From NCBI GenBank assembly GCA_035555595.1, contig DATMGK010000081.1, positions 14,404 through 78,403 of the forward strand: a DNA stretch of 64,000 nt, given 5' to 3'. Source of the stretch: Croceibacterium_A sp035555595. Lineage in GTDB: Bacteria > Pseudomonadota > Alphaproteobacteria > Sphingomonadales > Sphingomonadaceae. Shown here one piece after another: positions 34,277 to 42,670 of this stretch. Below the pieces are notes generated by a model. It did no database searches, had not been told where the DNA came from, and saw only the letters and a program-made list of their open reading frames with translations. Within the stretch, counting starts at the first letter, position 1; the number at the start of each line of letters is the position of its first letter. The translations under genes were made by a program, and so were the position numbers.

Positions 34277-35034
34277 GCCGCGCCAGCGGCCTCGCCGGGC
34301 GCATCGCCTTTGTCACCGGCGCGGGCGGCGGCATCGGCAGCGCCGTGGTCAACCTTCTGCGCGAAGAAGGCGCGCGGGTGGTGGCGACGGACCTTCAGGC
34401 CCCGATGCTTTCGGGGGATGACGTGTGGGCGGAATCGCTCGACGTCAGCGATGGCGCAGCAGTCGATGCGCTGGTCGATCTGATCGAACGCGACTGGGGC
34501 CCGATCGATTTCGGCGTCAGCGTGGCGGGCGTGCTCGGCACCGATACCGTGATTGAAACCAGCGATGCGGAATGGCGGCGGATTTTCGCCGTGAACACCG
34601 ATGGCGTGTTTCATCTAGGCCGCGCGCTGGCCCGGCACATGTCACAGCGGCGACGCGGCAGCTTCGTAACCGTGGGCTCCAACGCGGCAGGCGTGCCGCG
34701 ACACGCGATGGCCGCCTATGCCGCGTCCAAGGCGGCGGCGCATATGTTCACCCGCTGCCTCGGCCTTGAACTCGCGCCGCTGGGCATCCGCTGCAACATC
34801 GTCGCCCCCGGATCGACACTGACCCCGATGCAGACCGGCATGTGGGCGGACGAAAGCGGCGCGGCCAGCGTGATCGCCGGTCAGCCTCAGGCGTTCAAGT
34901 CAGGCATCCCGCTCGGCAAGCTGGCCACGCCGGAAGACATTGCGGAAACGGTCGCGTTCCTGCTGTCCGATCGTGCGGGCCACATCACCATGGCGGATAT
35001 CTACGTCGATGGTGGGGCGACCTTGAAGGCTTGA
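34273..35034 (+). CDS. entA: 2,3-dihydro-2,3-dihydroxybenzoate dehydrogenase (EntA type)
   Basis: An SDR-family enzyme of 253 residues. GAGGGIG (residues 16-22) is the NAD-binding loop, and Ser136, Tyr149 and Lys153 (VGSNA...AYAASK) form the catalytic triad. The C-terminus, GHITMADIYVDGGATL, closely matches E. coli EntA. It oxidises the product of the isochorismatase to 2,3-dihydroxybenzoate. ATGA overlap places it last in the six-gene operon; the next gene converges 19 bp after its stop. No terminator is visible there. Confidence 0.92.
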   Translation: MSRASGLAGRIAFVTGAGGGIGSAVVNLLREEGARVVATDLQAPMLSGDDVWAESLDVSDGAAVDALVDLIERDWGPIDFGVSVAGVLGTDTVIETSDAEWRRIFAVNTDGVFHLGRALARHMSQRRRGSFVTVGSNAAGVPRHAMAAYAASKAAAHMFTRCLGLELAPLGIRCNIVAPGSTLTPMQTGMWADESGAASVIAGQPQAFKSGIPLGKLATPEDIAETVAFLLSDRAGHITMADIYVDGGATLKA

Positions 35035-35053
35035 TACGGCGCACGGCAGGGCA

Positions 35054-35842
35054 TCACCCCAGCCATTGAATTACCGTCGCCGTCAGCGGGTTTTCGGGAT
35101 CGACAAGCAGCCTGATCGTCAGGCCCAGAGACACGACGATCAGCAGCGGCCGGGCAACTCCGGTCCCGAACCGCATTGCGCTGTAAGCGCCGACCTGTCC
35201 GCCGATCACGCTGGCAAGCCCCATCGCCAGCCCGGTGATCCACAGCACATGGCCGCCAATGATCAGCACGATCAGCGCCGCGACATTGCTGGCAAGGTTC
35301 AGCAGCTTCGTATGCGCGATGGCGCGCAGCAGCCCCAGCCCGAATATCGCGACCAGCGCGGTGGTGAAGAATGACCCTGTGCCCGGCCCGAAGAAACCAT
35401 CATAACAGCCGATCAGCGCGGTAACCGCGATCAGCAGCACCGGCGCGGCGCGGCTATGCCGATCCTCATCGCTCATGCGTTTTGAAAGCGCGAAGTAGAT
35501 GGCCATGCCTATCAGCAGAAACGGCAGGAACCCCGCCAGAAAGTCCGGCGCTATCTGCGTCAGGATATATGCCCCCAGCGCCGAACCCAGAAATGCCGCC
35601 GATGCAGGCACGGCAAAGCGCCTGAAATCGATATGGCCTTTGCGTGCATAGGCGAACACGGCCCCCGCTGTGCCGAACGTCGATTGCAGCTTGTTCGTCG
35701 CCAGTGCCTGAACCGGCGGCACACCTGCCGCCATCAGCGCGGGAATGGTAATCAGGCCCCCGCCACCGGCAACAGCATCAATCGCCCCCGCCACAAACGC
35801 GGCGGTCATCAGCAGGGCTATCAGTTCAATCCCCAGTTCCAC
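35054..35842 (-). CDS. TauE/SafE (TSUP) family membrane permease
   Basis: A 262-residue protein with about eight hydrophobic helices. GAIDAVAGGGGLITIPALMAAG in the first quarter and its counterpart CYDGFFGPGTGSFFTTALV in the second half are the duplicated motifs of the TSUP family of sulfur or organic anion exporters. The start is a GTG at 35842, 9 bp after the stop of the amidohydrolase. It converges on entA. The pair with the amidohydrolase sits between the siderophore biosynthesis and transport genes. The substrate is unknown; export of a siderophore or its fragments is possible but only inference. Confidence 0.85.
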   Translation of the reverse strand: MELGIELIALLMTAAFVAGAIDAVAGGGGLITIPALMAAGVPPVQALATNKLQSTFGTAGAVFAYARKGHIDFRRFAVPASAAFLGSALGAYILTQIAPDFLAGFLPFLLIGMAIYFALSKRMSDEDRHSRAAPVLLIAVTALIGCYDGFFGPGTGSFFTTALVAIFGLGLLRAIAHTKLLNLASNVAALIVLIIGGHVLWITGLAMGLASVIGGQVGAYSAMRFGTGVARPLLIVVSLGLTIRLLVDPENPLTATVIQWLG

Positions 35843-35851
35843 TGGTGGGGC

Positions 35852-37006
35852 CTAACCCAACCGCTGCCGCACCAGCGTCACGAACACACTCGCCGCCACG
35901 GGCAGTAGCGCATCGTCGAAGTCATAGGCCGGGTTGTGGCACATGGCGCTGTCCTGCCCCAGGAACAGGTAGGCGCCCGGTGCGGCTTGCAGGAACAGGG
36001 CCATGTCGTCGGTGAAGGGGAAGGGCGCGTGGTCGCGGATCACGCCTGCTTCGCCCAGCACCACGGCGCAGGCGGCGGCGGCCCGGTCGGCACCTTCCGG
36101 GGCATTCACGCATGGGGGCACTTCGGCCAGCCGCTTGCACGTCACCGTGCAGCCGGTCAGCGCCGCAACACCTTCGCAGGCTACCTCCAGCCGCCGATAG
36201 AGCAGGTCCACCACCTCCGGCTTCAGCGCGCGCAGCGTGCCGCTCAGCGTGGCGTGGGCGGGGATGATGTTGTGCGATGTGCCCGCTTGCAGCGAACACA
36301 CGGTTATCAACCCGGCTTCCGCCGGGTCCAGATAGCGCCCGACGATGGATGAAATCTCCGTCGCCAGTCGCGCGGCGGCTTGCAGCGGATCGGTCGCCTT
36401 GAAAAATGCCGCGCCGTGGCCGCCGACGCCCTCCACCGTCACCTCCCACACGATATAGCCGTTCAGCGTCGGCCCGGTGCGAACGCCGGCCTGCCCCGGT
36501 TCCAGCAGCGGCATGTTGTGGAATGCATAGACCTCGTCGAACGCAAAGCGGTCCAGCAACCCGTCCGCGATCATGGCCCGCGCGCCCAGGCCGTTTTCCT
36601 CTGCCGGTTGGAAGATCAGCACCACGCGCCCGCTGGCCGGTGGGCGGTCGGCCAGATGGCGCGCCACGCCCAGCAGCGATGCGGTATGCCCGTCGTGCCC
36701 GCAGGCATGGGCCACGCCTGCGCTGTGCGAATGCCACTGCTTGCCGCCTTCATCATCCATCGGCAGCGCGTCCATGTCGGCGCGCAGGGCGATGGACGGG
36801 CCGGGCTTGCCGCTGTCGATCACGGCGACCACGCCGGTGCCGCCGATACCCTCTACCGGGTCCAGCCCGAATTCGCGCAGGCGCTCCGCCACCAGCGCGG
36901 CTGTGCGCGTTTCTTCGAACGACAGTTCGGGATGGCGGTGGAAATCATGCCTCCACTCGGTCATTTCAGCGTGCAGGGCGTCGATTTCGGGGATGGTATT
37001 CGGCAT
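35852..37006 (-). CDS. M20D family amidohydrolase (hippurate hydrolase-like)
   Basis: This 384-residue metal-dependent amidase carries the M20 motifs: HPELSFEE, the paired GVAHACGHDGHTASLLG (metal His and Asp), IFQPAEENGLGAR (catalytic Glu), an exchange-domain GGHGA and the final CHNPAYDFDD. Such enzymes hydrolyse N-acyl amino acids, hippurate or indole-acetyl amino acids. The ATG at 37006 is used; an in-frame codon at 37024 is also possible. It is the first gene of a pair with the TauE/SafE permease, divergent from the FecCD gene. A role in breaking the DHB-serine amide bond can be imagined but nothing in the sequence proves it. Confidence 0.88.
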   Translation of the reverse strand: MPNTIPEIDALHAEMTEWRHDFHRHPELSFEETRTAALVAERLREFGLDPVEGIGGTGVVAVIDSGKPGPSIALRADMDALPMDDEGGKQWHSHSAGVAHACGHDGHTASLLGVARHLADRPPASGRVVLIFQPAEENGLGARAMIADGLLDRFAFDEVYAFHNMPLLEPGQAGVRTGPTLNGYIVWEVTVEGVGGHGAAFFKATDPLQAAARLATEISSIVGRYLDPAEAGLITVCSLQAGTSHNIIPAHATLSGTLRALKPEVVDLLYRRLEVACEGVAALTGCTVTCKRLAEVPPCVNAPEGADRAAAACAVVLGEAGVIRDHAPFPFTDDMALFLQAAPGAYLFLGQDSAMCHNPAYDFDDALLPVAASVFVTLVRQRLG

Positions 37007-37061
37007 CGCGCGGCCATAGGGCAAGCGGGGTTTCAGTCCAAGCAGGGAGGATCATCGCAGC

Positions 37062-38129
37062 GTGAACGATCCGGCCACCACGGGGGCGGCGCGTCAGGCC
37101 ACGGTTGCGGCTTATGGCCGGGCCATGCGCCGCAGGACGATCATCGTCATCGGTCTTGGCGTGTGTTGCCTGCTGGCCTTCGCGCTCGATATCTCCACCG
37201 GCCCGTCATCGCTGCCGTTGCGCGATGTCTGGGCGGGGCTGTTTAATCCCGATGCGCTCACCGCACCGCAACTCACGATCATCCGTGACGTGCGGCTGCC
37301 CTATGCGCTGATGGCGATCCTCGTCGGCGCGGCGCTTTCGCTGGCCGGGGCGGAAATGCAGACCATCCTCAACAACCCGCTGGCCAGCCCGTTCACGCTG
37401 GGCGTTTCCAGCGCGGCATCGTTCGGCGCGGCTCTGGCGATCGTGCTGGGGCTCAGCCTGCCGTTTATCCCGGCGGACTGGATGGTGCCGCTCAACGCCT
37501 TCATCGCCGCGTTCGCATCCGTGTTGTTGTTGGAGGCATTGGCCCGCAGCCGCGCGGCGGGGGTGGAGGGCGTCGTGCTGTTCGGCATCGCGCTGGTCTT
37601 CACCTTCAACGCACTGGTGGCATTGTTGCAGTTCGTCGCTTCGCAAGAGGCGCTGTCGCAACTGGTGTTCTGGGGCATGGGATCGCTCGGTCGCGCGACC
37701 TGGAGCAACCTGACGGTGCTGGCGGTGGTGCTGGCGCTCGTCGTGCCGTTCTCCCTGCGCTCCGCTCATGCGATGACAGCGCTGCGGCTGGGGGAGGACA
37801 GGGCGCGTAGTTTCGGCATCGACATTGCCCGCCTGCGCCTGCTTTCGCTGCTGCGGATCAGCGCGCTGGCGGCGACGGCGGTGGCCTTCGTCGGCACCAT
37901 CGGTTTCATCGGCCTTGTCGGCCCGCACATCGCCCGGCTGATGCTGGGGGAGGATCACCGCTTCCTCCTGCCTGCCTCCATGCTCACCGGCGCGCTGGTG
38001 ATGTCGCTCGCCTCTGTGGTCAGCAAGGTGCTGGTGCCCGGCGCGCTGCTGCCGGTCGGCATCGTCACTTCGATGATCGGGGTGCCGGTGTTCCTGTTCC
38101 TCATCATGCGCAAGCCGGAACGGGTGTGA
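37062..38129 (+). CDS. FecCD family iron-siderophore ABC transporter permease
   Basis: This 355-residue inner-membrane permease has about ten helices and the FecCD signatures DVRLPYALMAILVGAALSLAGAEMQ, NNPLASPFTLGVSSAASFGA, and the ATPase-contact region GEDRARSFGIDI followed by VAFVGTIGFIGLVGPHIARLMLGEDHR. Start is GTG at 37062 with GGAGG 11 nt upstream. It overlaps the ATPase gene by 1 nt (TGATG). One permease gene suggests a homodimer. It should move the ferric siderophore from the periplasm to the cytoplasm. Confidence 0.92.
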   Translation: MNDPATTGAARQATVAAYGRAMRRRTIIVIGLGVCCLLAFALDISTGPSSLPLRDVWAGLFNPDALTAPQLTIIRDVRLPYALMAILVGAALSLAGAEMQTILNNPLASPFTLGVSSAASFGAALAIVLGLSLPFIPADWMVPLNAFIAAFASVLLLEALARSRAAGVEGVVLFGIALVFTFNALVALLQFVASQEALSQLVFWGMGSLGRATWSNLTVLAVVLALVVPFSLRSAHAMTALRLGEDRARSFGIDIARLRLLSLLRISALAATAVAFVGTIGFIGLVGPHIARLMLGEDHRFLLPASMLTGALVMSLASVVSKVLVPGALLPVGIVTSMIGVPVFLFLIMRKPERV

Positions 38130-38920
38130 TGGAACGCTATTCCGAAAGCCTCGCCATAGCGGGCCTGTCATCCGGCTATCGCGACCGGCGCATCATCGAT
38201 GGCCTGAACCTTTCGCCGATCGAACCGGGCACGGTGGTGTCGCTGATCGGCCCTAACGCCGCGGGCAAGACCACGCTGCTGCGCGCGCTGGCCGGGCTTC
38301 ATGCGGCCGATGGCTCGGTAACGCTGGGCGACCGCGAGTTGATGGGCATGGCGCTGGAAAGCCGCGCCCGTCTGGTCACCTACATGCCGCAAAGCCTGCC
38401 CCAGCGCGTGGCGCTCACGGTGCTGGAGGCGGTGATCGGGGCGGAGCGCGCCTCTGCCGTCGACCGCACGGAGGCGGATCGTCACGCCATAGTCGATCGC
38501 GCGATGGACGTTATCGACCGCGTCGGCATCGGCCATCTTGCGATGTCGGGGCTGGATCATCTTTCCGGCGGTCAGCGCCAGCTCGCCTCTCTGGCTCAGG
38601 CGCTGGTCCGCACGCCTCGAGTGTTGCTGCTGGACGAGCCGATCAGCGCGCTGGATCTGCACTATCAGCTCAAGGTTATGAAGCTGGTTCACGCCCTTTC
38701 GCGGGAAAGGGGCATGATCGTGATCATGGTGCTGCACGATCTGGCCATTGCTGCGCGCTGGTCTGACCGGATTGTGGTGCTGTCTAACGGTATTGTGGCG
38801 GCAGATGGTACGCCTTCTGTGGCAATAACGCCGGCGGTTCTGGCCGATGTGTACCGCGTAACGGCCCGCGTCACGCCTCAGGAAACCGGCCTGCATATAG
38901 AAATCGACGACACGCTGTAG
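38129..38920 (+). CDS. Iron-siderophore ABC transporter ATP-binding protein
   Basis: A FecE/FepC-type ATPase of 263 residues: Walker A GPNAAGKTT, Q-loop TYMPQSLPQ, signature LSGGQRQLASLAQAL, Walker B VLLLDEP, D-loop SALD and the switch His in VLHDLAIA. The start overlaps the permease stop by one nucleotide, so the two form an operon. Its binding-protein partner is encoded on the opposite strand about 1.6 kb away. A strong bidirectional terminator follows. Confidence 0.93.
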   Translation: MERYSESLAIAGLSSGYRDRRIIDGLNLSPIEPGTVVSLIGPNAAGKTTLLRALAGLHAADGSVTLGDRELMGMALESRARLVTYMPQSLPQRVALTVLEAVIGAERASAVDRTEADRHAIVDRAMDVIDRVGIGHLAMSGLDHLSGGQRQLASLAQALVRTPRVLLLDEPISALDLHYQLKVMKLVHALSRERGMIVIMVLHDLAIAARWSDRIVVLSNGIVAADGTPSVAITPAVLADVYRVTARVTPQETGLHIEIDDTL

Positions 38921-38935
38921 AATTGTCAAAAAGAA

Positions 38936-38967
38936 AGGGGCCGGAACGTTGCGACGTTCCGGCCCCT
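38936..38967. terminator. Bidirectional terminator between convergent transport and propeller genes
   Basis: AGGGGCCGGAACGT and ACGTTCCGGCCCCT form a perfect 14-bp stem with a TGCG loop; runs of T follow on both strands. It lies between convergent stops at 38920 and 38991. Confidence 0.88.
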
Positions 38968-38990
38968 CTTTCGTATTCGGTTTCCCGCCG

Positions 38991-40454
38991 TTACTTCGGC
39001 TGGATACGCATGATCACGTCAGCTTCCGCATCACGCTGCCCGGCGGACTTGTCGACAGCGTAAATCACGCCGTTGCTGCCCAGGGAAACGTGGTTCGCCA
39101 GCGGCGCCGGCCCAAGGTTCGCCACGATCTTACCATTCGGATCAACCACGGTGATCGTGCCCGCATTGCGGTTGGCGACATAGGCCAGGCGCTTCACCGG
39201 ATCGAACACCACGTTCAGCGCGCCGGCGCCCACAGGCGTATCGGCGATCACCGCGCCGGTATTGCCGTCCAGCACGATCAGGTTGTCGCTACCCTGCGAT
39301 GCCACGAAGATGCGACCGGTCTGCGGATCATGCGAAACGCCGATTGCGCTGATCGCCCCCGGCACAGGGATTATCTTTTCAACGGTGTCCGTCTGCGTAT
39401 TGATGACCGCTACTTCGTTGGTCGTCATGCTGACGGTGTAGAGCTTGTGCGCCGCCCGATCGAGTGAGAGGCTGAGGGCCGAGAACGCTGCCCCGCGCTG
39501 CGGCGTCTGGATGGAAATGGTCTTCGCCACGTCCAGCGATCCGGTGTCGATCACCACCACGTCAGGCGTGCCGGTGGCGCTGGCATAAGCCTTACCCAGC
39601 GTTTCATCGATCACGACGTCACGCGAATGCGGTACGGTGCCAACCGGGAACTGCTTCACCAGCGAAAGGTCCGACTGGTTGTAAACCGCGATGGTGTTCT
39701 GGCGGGTATTGGTCGCCCACACGGTGCCCTTGGTATCGTCCACGCCGATGCCATAGACGGCGAATACACCCGGACCCTGCGGCTGATTGCCGCCAGGACC
39801 ACCCTGACCGCCGGGGGGCGGGCCAGCGGGGCGCTGCGGGGCCGGAGCTTCCGGCGGCGTAGCGCGGGCGATGACATTCAGCTTGTCGGCATCCAGCTTC
39901 AGCACTTCAGACTGGCTGATCGGCGGGCGGCCCACGGCCGACGCGGTGAACAGCACGTTGTTCTTCGCGCTATAAGCCGACTGGTACAGCCCGCGCGTTT
40001 CTTCGGCCTGAGTGATGGTGAAGTTCTGCTGCCCCGACAGCGGGACCGTGGGGGAAACCTTCAGTTCCGCGACAATAGCGGCATAGGGGGCATCGGCCAC
40101 CACGACGATCGGGTGCGTGCCTGAAACGGCGGCAGCCGGGATCGCGATGGTTGTCGTGACCTTGCCCTCTGCGTCGGCAACGAGCGGTGCGGAATTCAGC
40201 GCGGCGGAGCCATAGAACAGTGTAACCCGCTGGCCCGGCTTGAAGCCTTGTCCGTTTACATTGACCTGACTGCCCGCTTCAATCGGCTTGCCGCTTTCCG
40301 CCGAAGCGAAAGAAACACGCGCGGTCGACGTCTTGTCGATCTGGCCGAACGGCGTCTGGGCGATGGCCGGAGCCGTGCCCGCGAGCAGCAGTGTACCTGC
40401 GGTGAGCAGGGCAAAGCTGGCCCTGCGGAGCCGGCTGGTGGGAGCGGTCATCAT
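38991..40454 (-). CDS. Secreted YncE-like beta-propeller protein
   Basis: A 487-residue periplasmic protein with a signal peptide ending in APAIAQ, an Ig/IPT-like beta domain (about 30-140), then repeated YVTN/NHL-type propeller blades such as GTVWATNTRQNTIAVYN, GKAYASATGTPDVVVIDTG, HKLYTVSMTTNEVAVINTQ and RLAYVANRNAGTITVVDPN. A Pro/Gly-rich stretch (around residues 195-225) interrupts an early blade. AGGAG precedes the start. The E. coli YncE propeller is repressed by Fur, and this gene lies 49 bp downstream of the siderophore binding-protein gene on the same strand, so a role in iron physiology is suggested. Binding partner unknown. Confidence 0.82.
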   Translation of the reverse strand: MMTAPTSRLRRASFALLTAGTLLLAGTAPAIAQTPFGQIDKTSTARVSFASAESGKPIEAGSQVNVNGQGFKPGQRVTLFYGSAALNSAPLVADAEGKVTTTIAIPAAAVSGTHPIVVVADAPYAAIVAELKVSPTVPLSGQQNFTITQAEETRGLYQSAYSAKNNVLFTASAVGRPPISQSEVLKLDADKLNVIARATPPEAPAPQRPAGPPPGGQGGPGGNQPQGPGVFAVYGIGVDDTKGTVWATNTRQNTIAVYNQSDLSLVKQFPVGTVPHSRDVVIDETLGKAYASATGTPDVVVIDTGSLDVAKTISIQTPQRGAAFSALSLSLDRAAHKLYTVSMTTNEVAVINTQTDTVEKIIPVPGAISAIGVSHDPQTGRIFVASQGSDNLIVLDGNTGAVIADTPVGAGALNVVFDPVKRLAYVANRNAGTITVVDPNGKIVANLGPAPLANHVSLGSNGVIYAVDKSAGQRDAEADVIMRIQPK

Positions 40455-40503
40455 GTTTCTCCTGCGATCATCTTTTGTGTGAATAGGAAACGGAAGAGCG
40501 ATT

Positions 40504-41691
40504 TCAGGGCAAGTCCACCCAATAAGTTCCTTCGTATGGTACAGCGAGGAACCGTTTGTTGATTTCTGCCAGCGTAGCGGCCGGATCGACTTCTGCGAAG
40601 GCATCCGGGTGGATCCATTTCGCGAAAGCTTCGATCGCCACGATGTCGAGGGGGGAATTGATCAACTGATGCGAGAAGCCGTGAGTGTGGCGATCCTTCA
40701 CGGCGGTCAGGCCTGCGATCCCGCGCCGCGCTGCGACTTTCGCCAGCGATGCTTGCGCGGTTGCGACGTCATAGCCCGGCCCCAGCACCAGCCCGCCAGC
40801 CTTCGCCAGATGCGGCCCGCCCGTGGCGATATAGACCGCCGGATCGCGCGAGATCACATATTCCAGATTGAGCTTGCCGAATGACTGGCTGATCGCATCG
40901 GCGCCGATGTTATGTCCGCCGACGAAATCGATGTAGTCGCCGATGTTGCCCTTGCCGGGGGAATTGCAGCAATCAGGGCTCATCCCGGCGTGGGCTTCAA
41001 GGAAGACGTTGGGGCGATCGTCGGCAGCCAGCGCCGCCACGCCATCCGCGATCCGCTTCATGTGTTCGGCGCGGAAGGCGATGAAATCTTCAGCCTGCTG
41101 CTGGCGGCCGGTCAGCGCACCCAGTATTCGCAGGCTCGGCTCCAGATTTTCGAACGGCTTAACGAAGAAATCGACGAAGACCACGCGGATCCCGGCGTTT
41201 TCCAGCTGCTGCACCTGCGCGTCCGTCACGCCGCTTTCCAGCGAGAGCAGGGCTACATCGGGCGCGGCGGCCAGCAGCGCCTCCACATTGAAATCAGCAG
41301 CGGAGCTGGAGATTTTCGGCAGGTCTGCCAGCGCCGGAGATTTGCTCAGGAACTGCTGATAGGTTTCCTCTCCCAGCCGGTTGATATCCTGCGGCCAGGC
41401 GGAAAGAAGCGAGACGGGATCGGGATGGATCAGGCCCAGCGCGACGAGATAGCGGCTGTCATCAATGGCGATGCGGCTGGCGTGGCCTTCTATATTAAGA
41501 GGACGCCCCCGCACATCGGTCAACGGCGCAGCGTTTTCGACCCCGGCCGAAGTGGTGGAACCGCCATTGCGCGAAAGCCACAACGCCCCCGCAATCGCCA
41601 GCAGCGCGACGATCAGGATGACTGGGAGAAAGCGGCGAATGCCGTTAACACCCGCGCCGGGTCGTGCGTCTGCTATGGCTCTGCTCCTCAA
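40504..41691 (-). CDS. Iron-siderophore ABC transporter substrate-binding protein
   Basis: This 395-residue protein belongs to the helical-backbone binding-protein family (FepB/FhuD/BtuF). After an N-terminal membrane anchor or signal (FLPVILIVALLAIAGALWLS) it shows the typical N-lobe ASRIAIDDSRYLVALGLI, a connecting helix LRILGALTGRQQQAEDFIA and C-lobe segments. There is no ATG at the start. TTG 41691 is used here, but GAGGAG stands seven nt before an ATA codon, so the true start is unclear. It is divergent from the esterase gene (101 bp apart) and upstream of the YncE-like gene. It should deliver the ferric catecholate siderophore to the FecCD permease. Confidence 0.88.
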   Translation of the reverse strand: MRSRAIADARPGAGVNGIRRFLPVILIVALLAIAGALWLSRNGGSTTSAGVENAAPLTDVRGRPLNIEGHASRIAIDDSRYLVALGLIHPDPVSLLSAWPQDINRLGEETYQQFLSKSPALADLPKISSSAADFNVEALLAAAPDVALLSLESGVTDAQVQQLENAGIRVVFVDFFVKPFENLEPSLRILGALTGRQQQAEDFIAFRAEHMKRIADGVAALAADDRPNVFLEAHAGMSPDCCNSPGKGNIGDYIDFVGGHNIGADAISQSFGKLNLEYVISRDPAVYIATGGPHLAKAGGLVLGPGYDVATAQASLAKVAARRGIAGLTAVKDRHTHGFSHQLINSPLDIVAIEAFAKWIHPDAFAEVDPAATLAEINKRFLAVPYEGTYWVDLP

Positions 41692-41792
41692 ATTCGGGAT
41701 ACTCGAATCCTGAAGCGGCTCTTCCCGTTTCGCTATTGATTGTAAAGTGCAATAACGGCCCCATAAGGCAATATTTTGATGGATATGATGCG

Positions 41793-42638
41793 ATGAGCGG
41801 ATCTGGCGGTGGCGCGCCTCAGGAAAACCGCTTCGTGCTCGACCGCACGGAGAGCTTTACCATGCGCGGCCATGCCACCGGCGATGACTATCGGCTGGAC
41901 CTTGCCTTGCCTGAAGGGGAGCCTCCGGCAGAGGGTTGGCCCGTGCTCTATCTGCTCGATTCCACCGGGTCGTTCGGCACCTGTGTAGAGGCGTTGCGGC
42001 GCATGGGCCGAAGGCCTGACGCAACGGGTGTCAGGCCGATGGCGGTCGCTGGCATATCGGCGAGCAACGGTTATGATACGGCCCGCCGCCAGCGGGACTA
42101 CACCACGATCCCCACAGACCGCGAAGTGGAGCCGGGGGCGAATGGCGGAGCGGCGATCTTCCTTGATTTCATCGAGAACGAGGTAAGGCCAGAGGTGGCT
42201 GGACGGCTCCCGCTCGATACAAGCCGCCAGACCCTGTGCGGGCATTCGCTGGCGGGCTTTTTCACCCTGTGGGCGCTCACTGCGCGACCTGCCGCGTTCC
42301 GGAATTATGCGGCGATCAGTCCCTCGATCTGGTGGGACAAGACGGCCCTGATGGATGGTTTGGCACGCCTTTCGCCCCGTTCGAACCGCGTATTCATGAC
42401 GGTGGGTGAGTGGGAAGATGCCTTGCCGCCGTGGCAACTCGCCTCGCCCGGCAGCGACACGGTCATCGCCCGCCGCGCCGCACGCCGGATGGTCGAAGGC
42501 GCTGCCCAGGTCGCGCAGTCGCTGGAAACCTCTCTCGGGCCTGGCTCTGTCGATTTTTCGATATTGCCAGAAGAGGATCATGCCTCAATCATCTCAACCG
42601 CTATTCCGCGTATCCTCAGATTCACCAGTCTGGCCTGA
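41793..42638 (+). CDS. Fes/IroE-like siderophore esterase (alpha/beta hydrolase)
   Basis: A 281-residue cytoplasmic-looking hydrolase of the esterase D/Fes family: LYLLDSTGSFGTCVEAL near the N-terminus, the nucleophile elbow GHSLAG (150-155, Ser152), SPSIWWDK, which parallels the SPSLWW segment of IroE and Fes, and the catalytic His in EEDHASI. No signal peptide is visible, so it would act in the cytoplasm to open the ester trilactone of the imported ferric siderophore and release iron. ATG 41793 is chosen; an upstream in-frame extension would lack any family similarity. The b561 gene follows 32 bp later, and the binding-protein gene is divergent. Confidence 0.87.
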   Translation: MSGSGGGAPQENRFVLDRTESFTMRGHATGDDYRLDLALPEGEPPAEGWPVLYLLDSTGSFGTCVEALRRMGRRPDATGVRPMAVAGISASNGYDTARRQRDYTTIPTDREVEPGANGGAAIFLDFIENEVRPEVAGRLPLDTSRQTLCGHSLAGFFTLWALTARPAAFRNYAAISPSIWWDKTALMDGLARLSPRSNRVFMTVGEWEDALPPWQLASPGSDTVIARRAARRMVEGAAQVAQSLETSLGPGSVDFSILPEEDHASIISTAIPRILRFTSLA

Positions 42639-42670
42639 TTTCCACGCAGTTTTAGAGAAGGACCGCATCA

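Noticed and set aside
41739..41753. ATTG-N7-CAAT dyad in the gap between the siderophore binding protein and the esterase, considered as a Fur box.
   Set aside because: A 19-base window there matches the Fur consensus at only about 10 of 19 positions, close to chance in an AT-rich gap. Mentioned as weak only.
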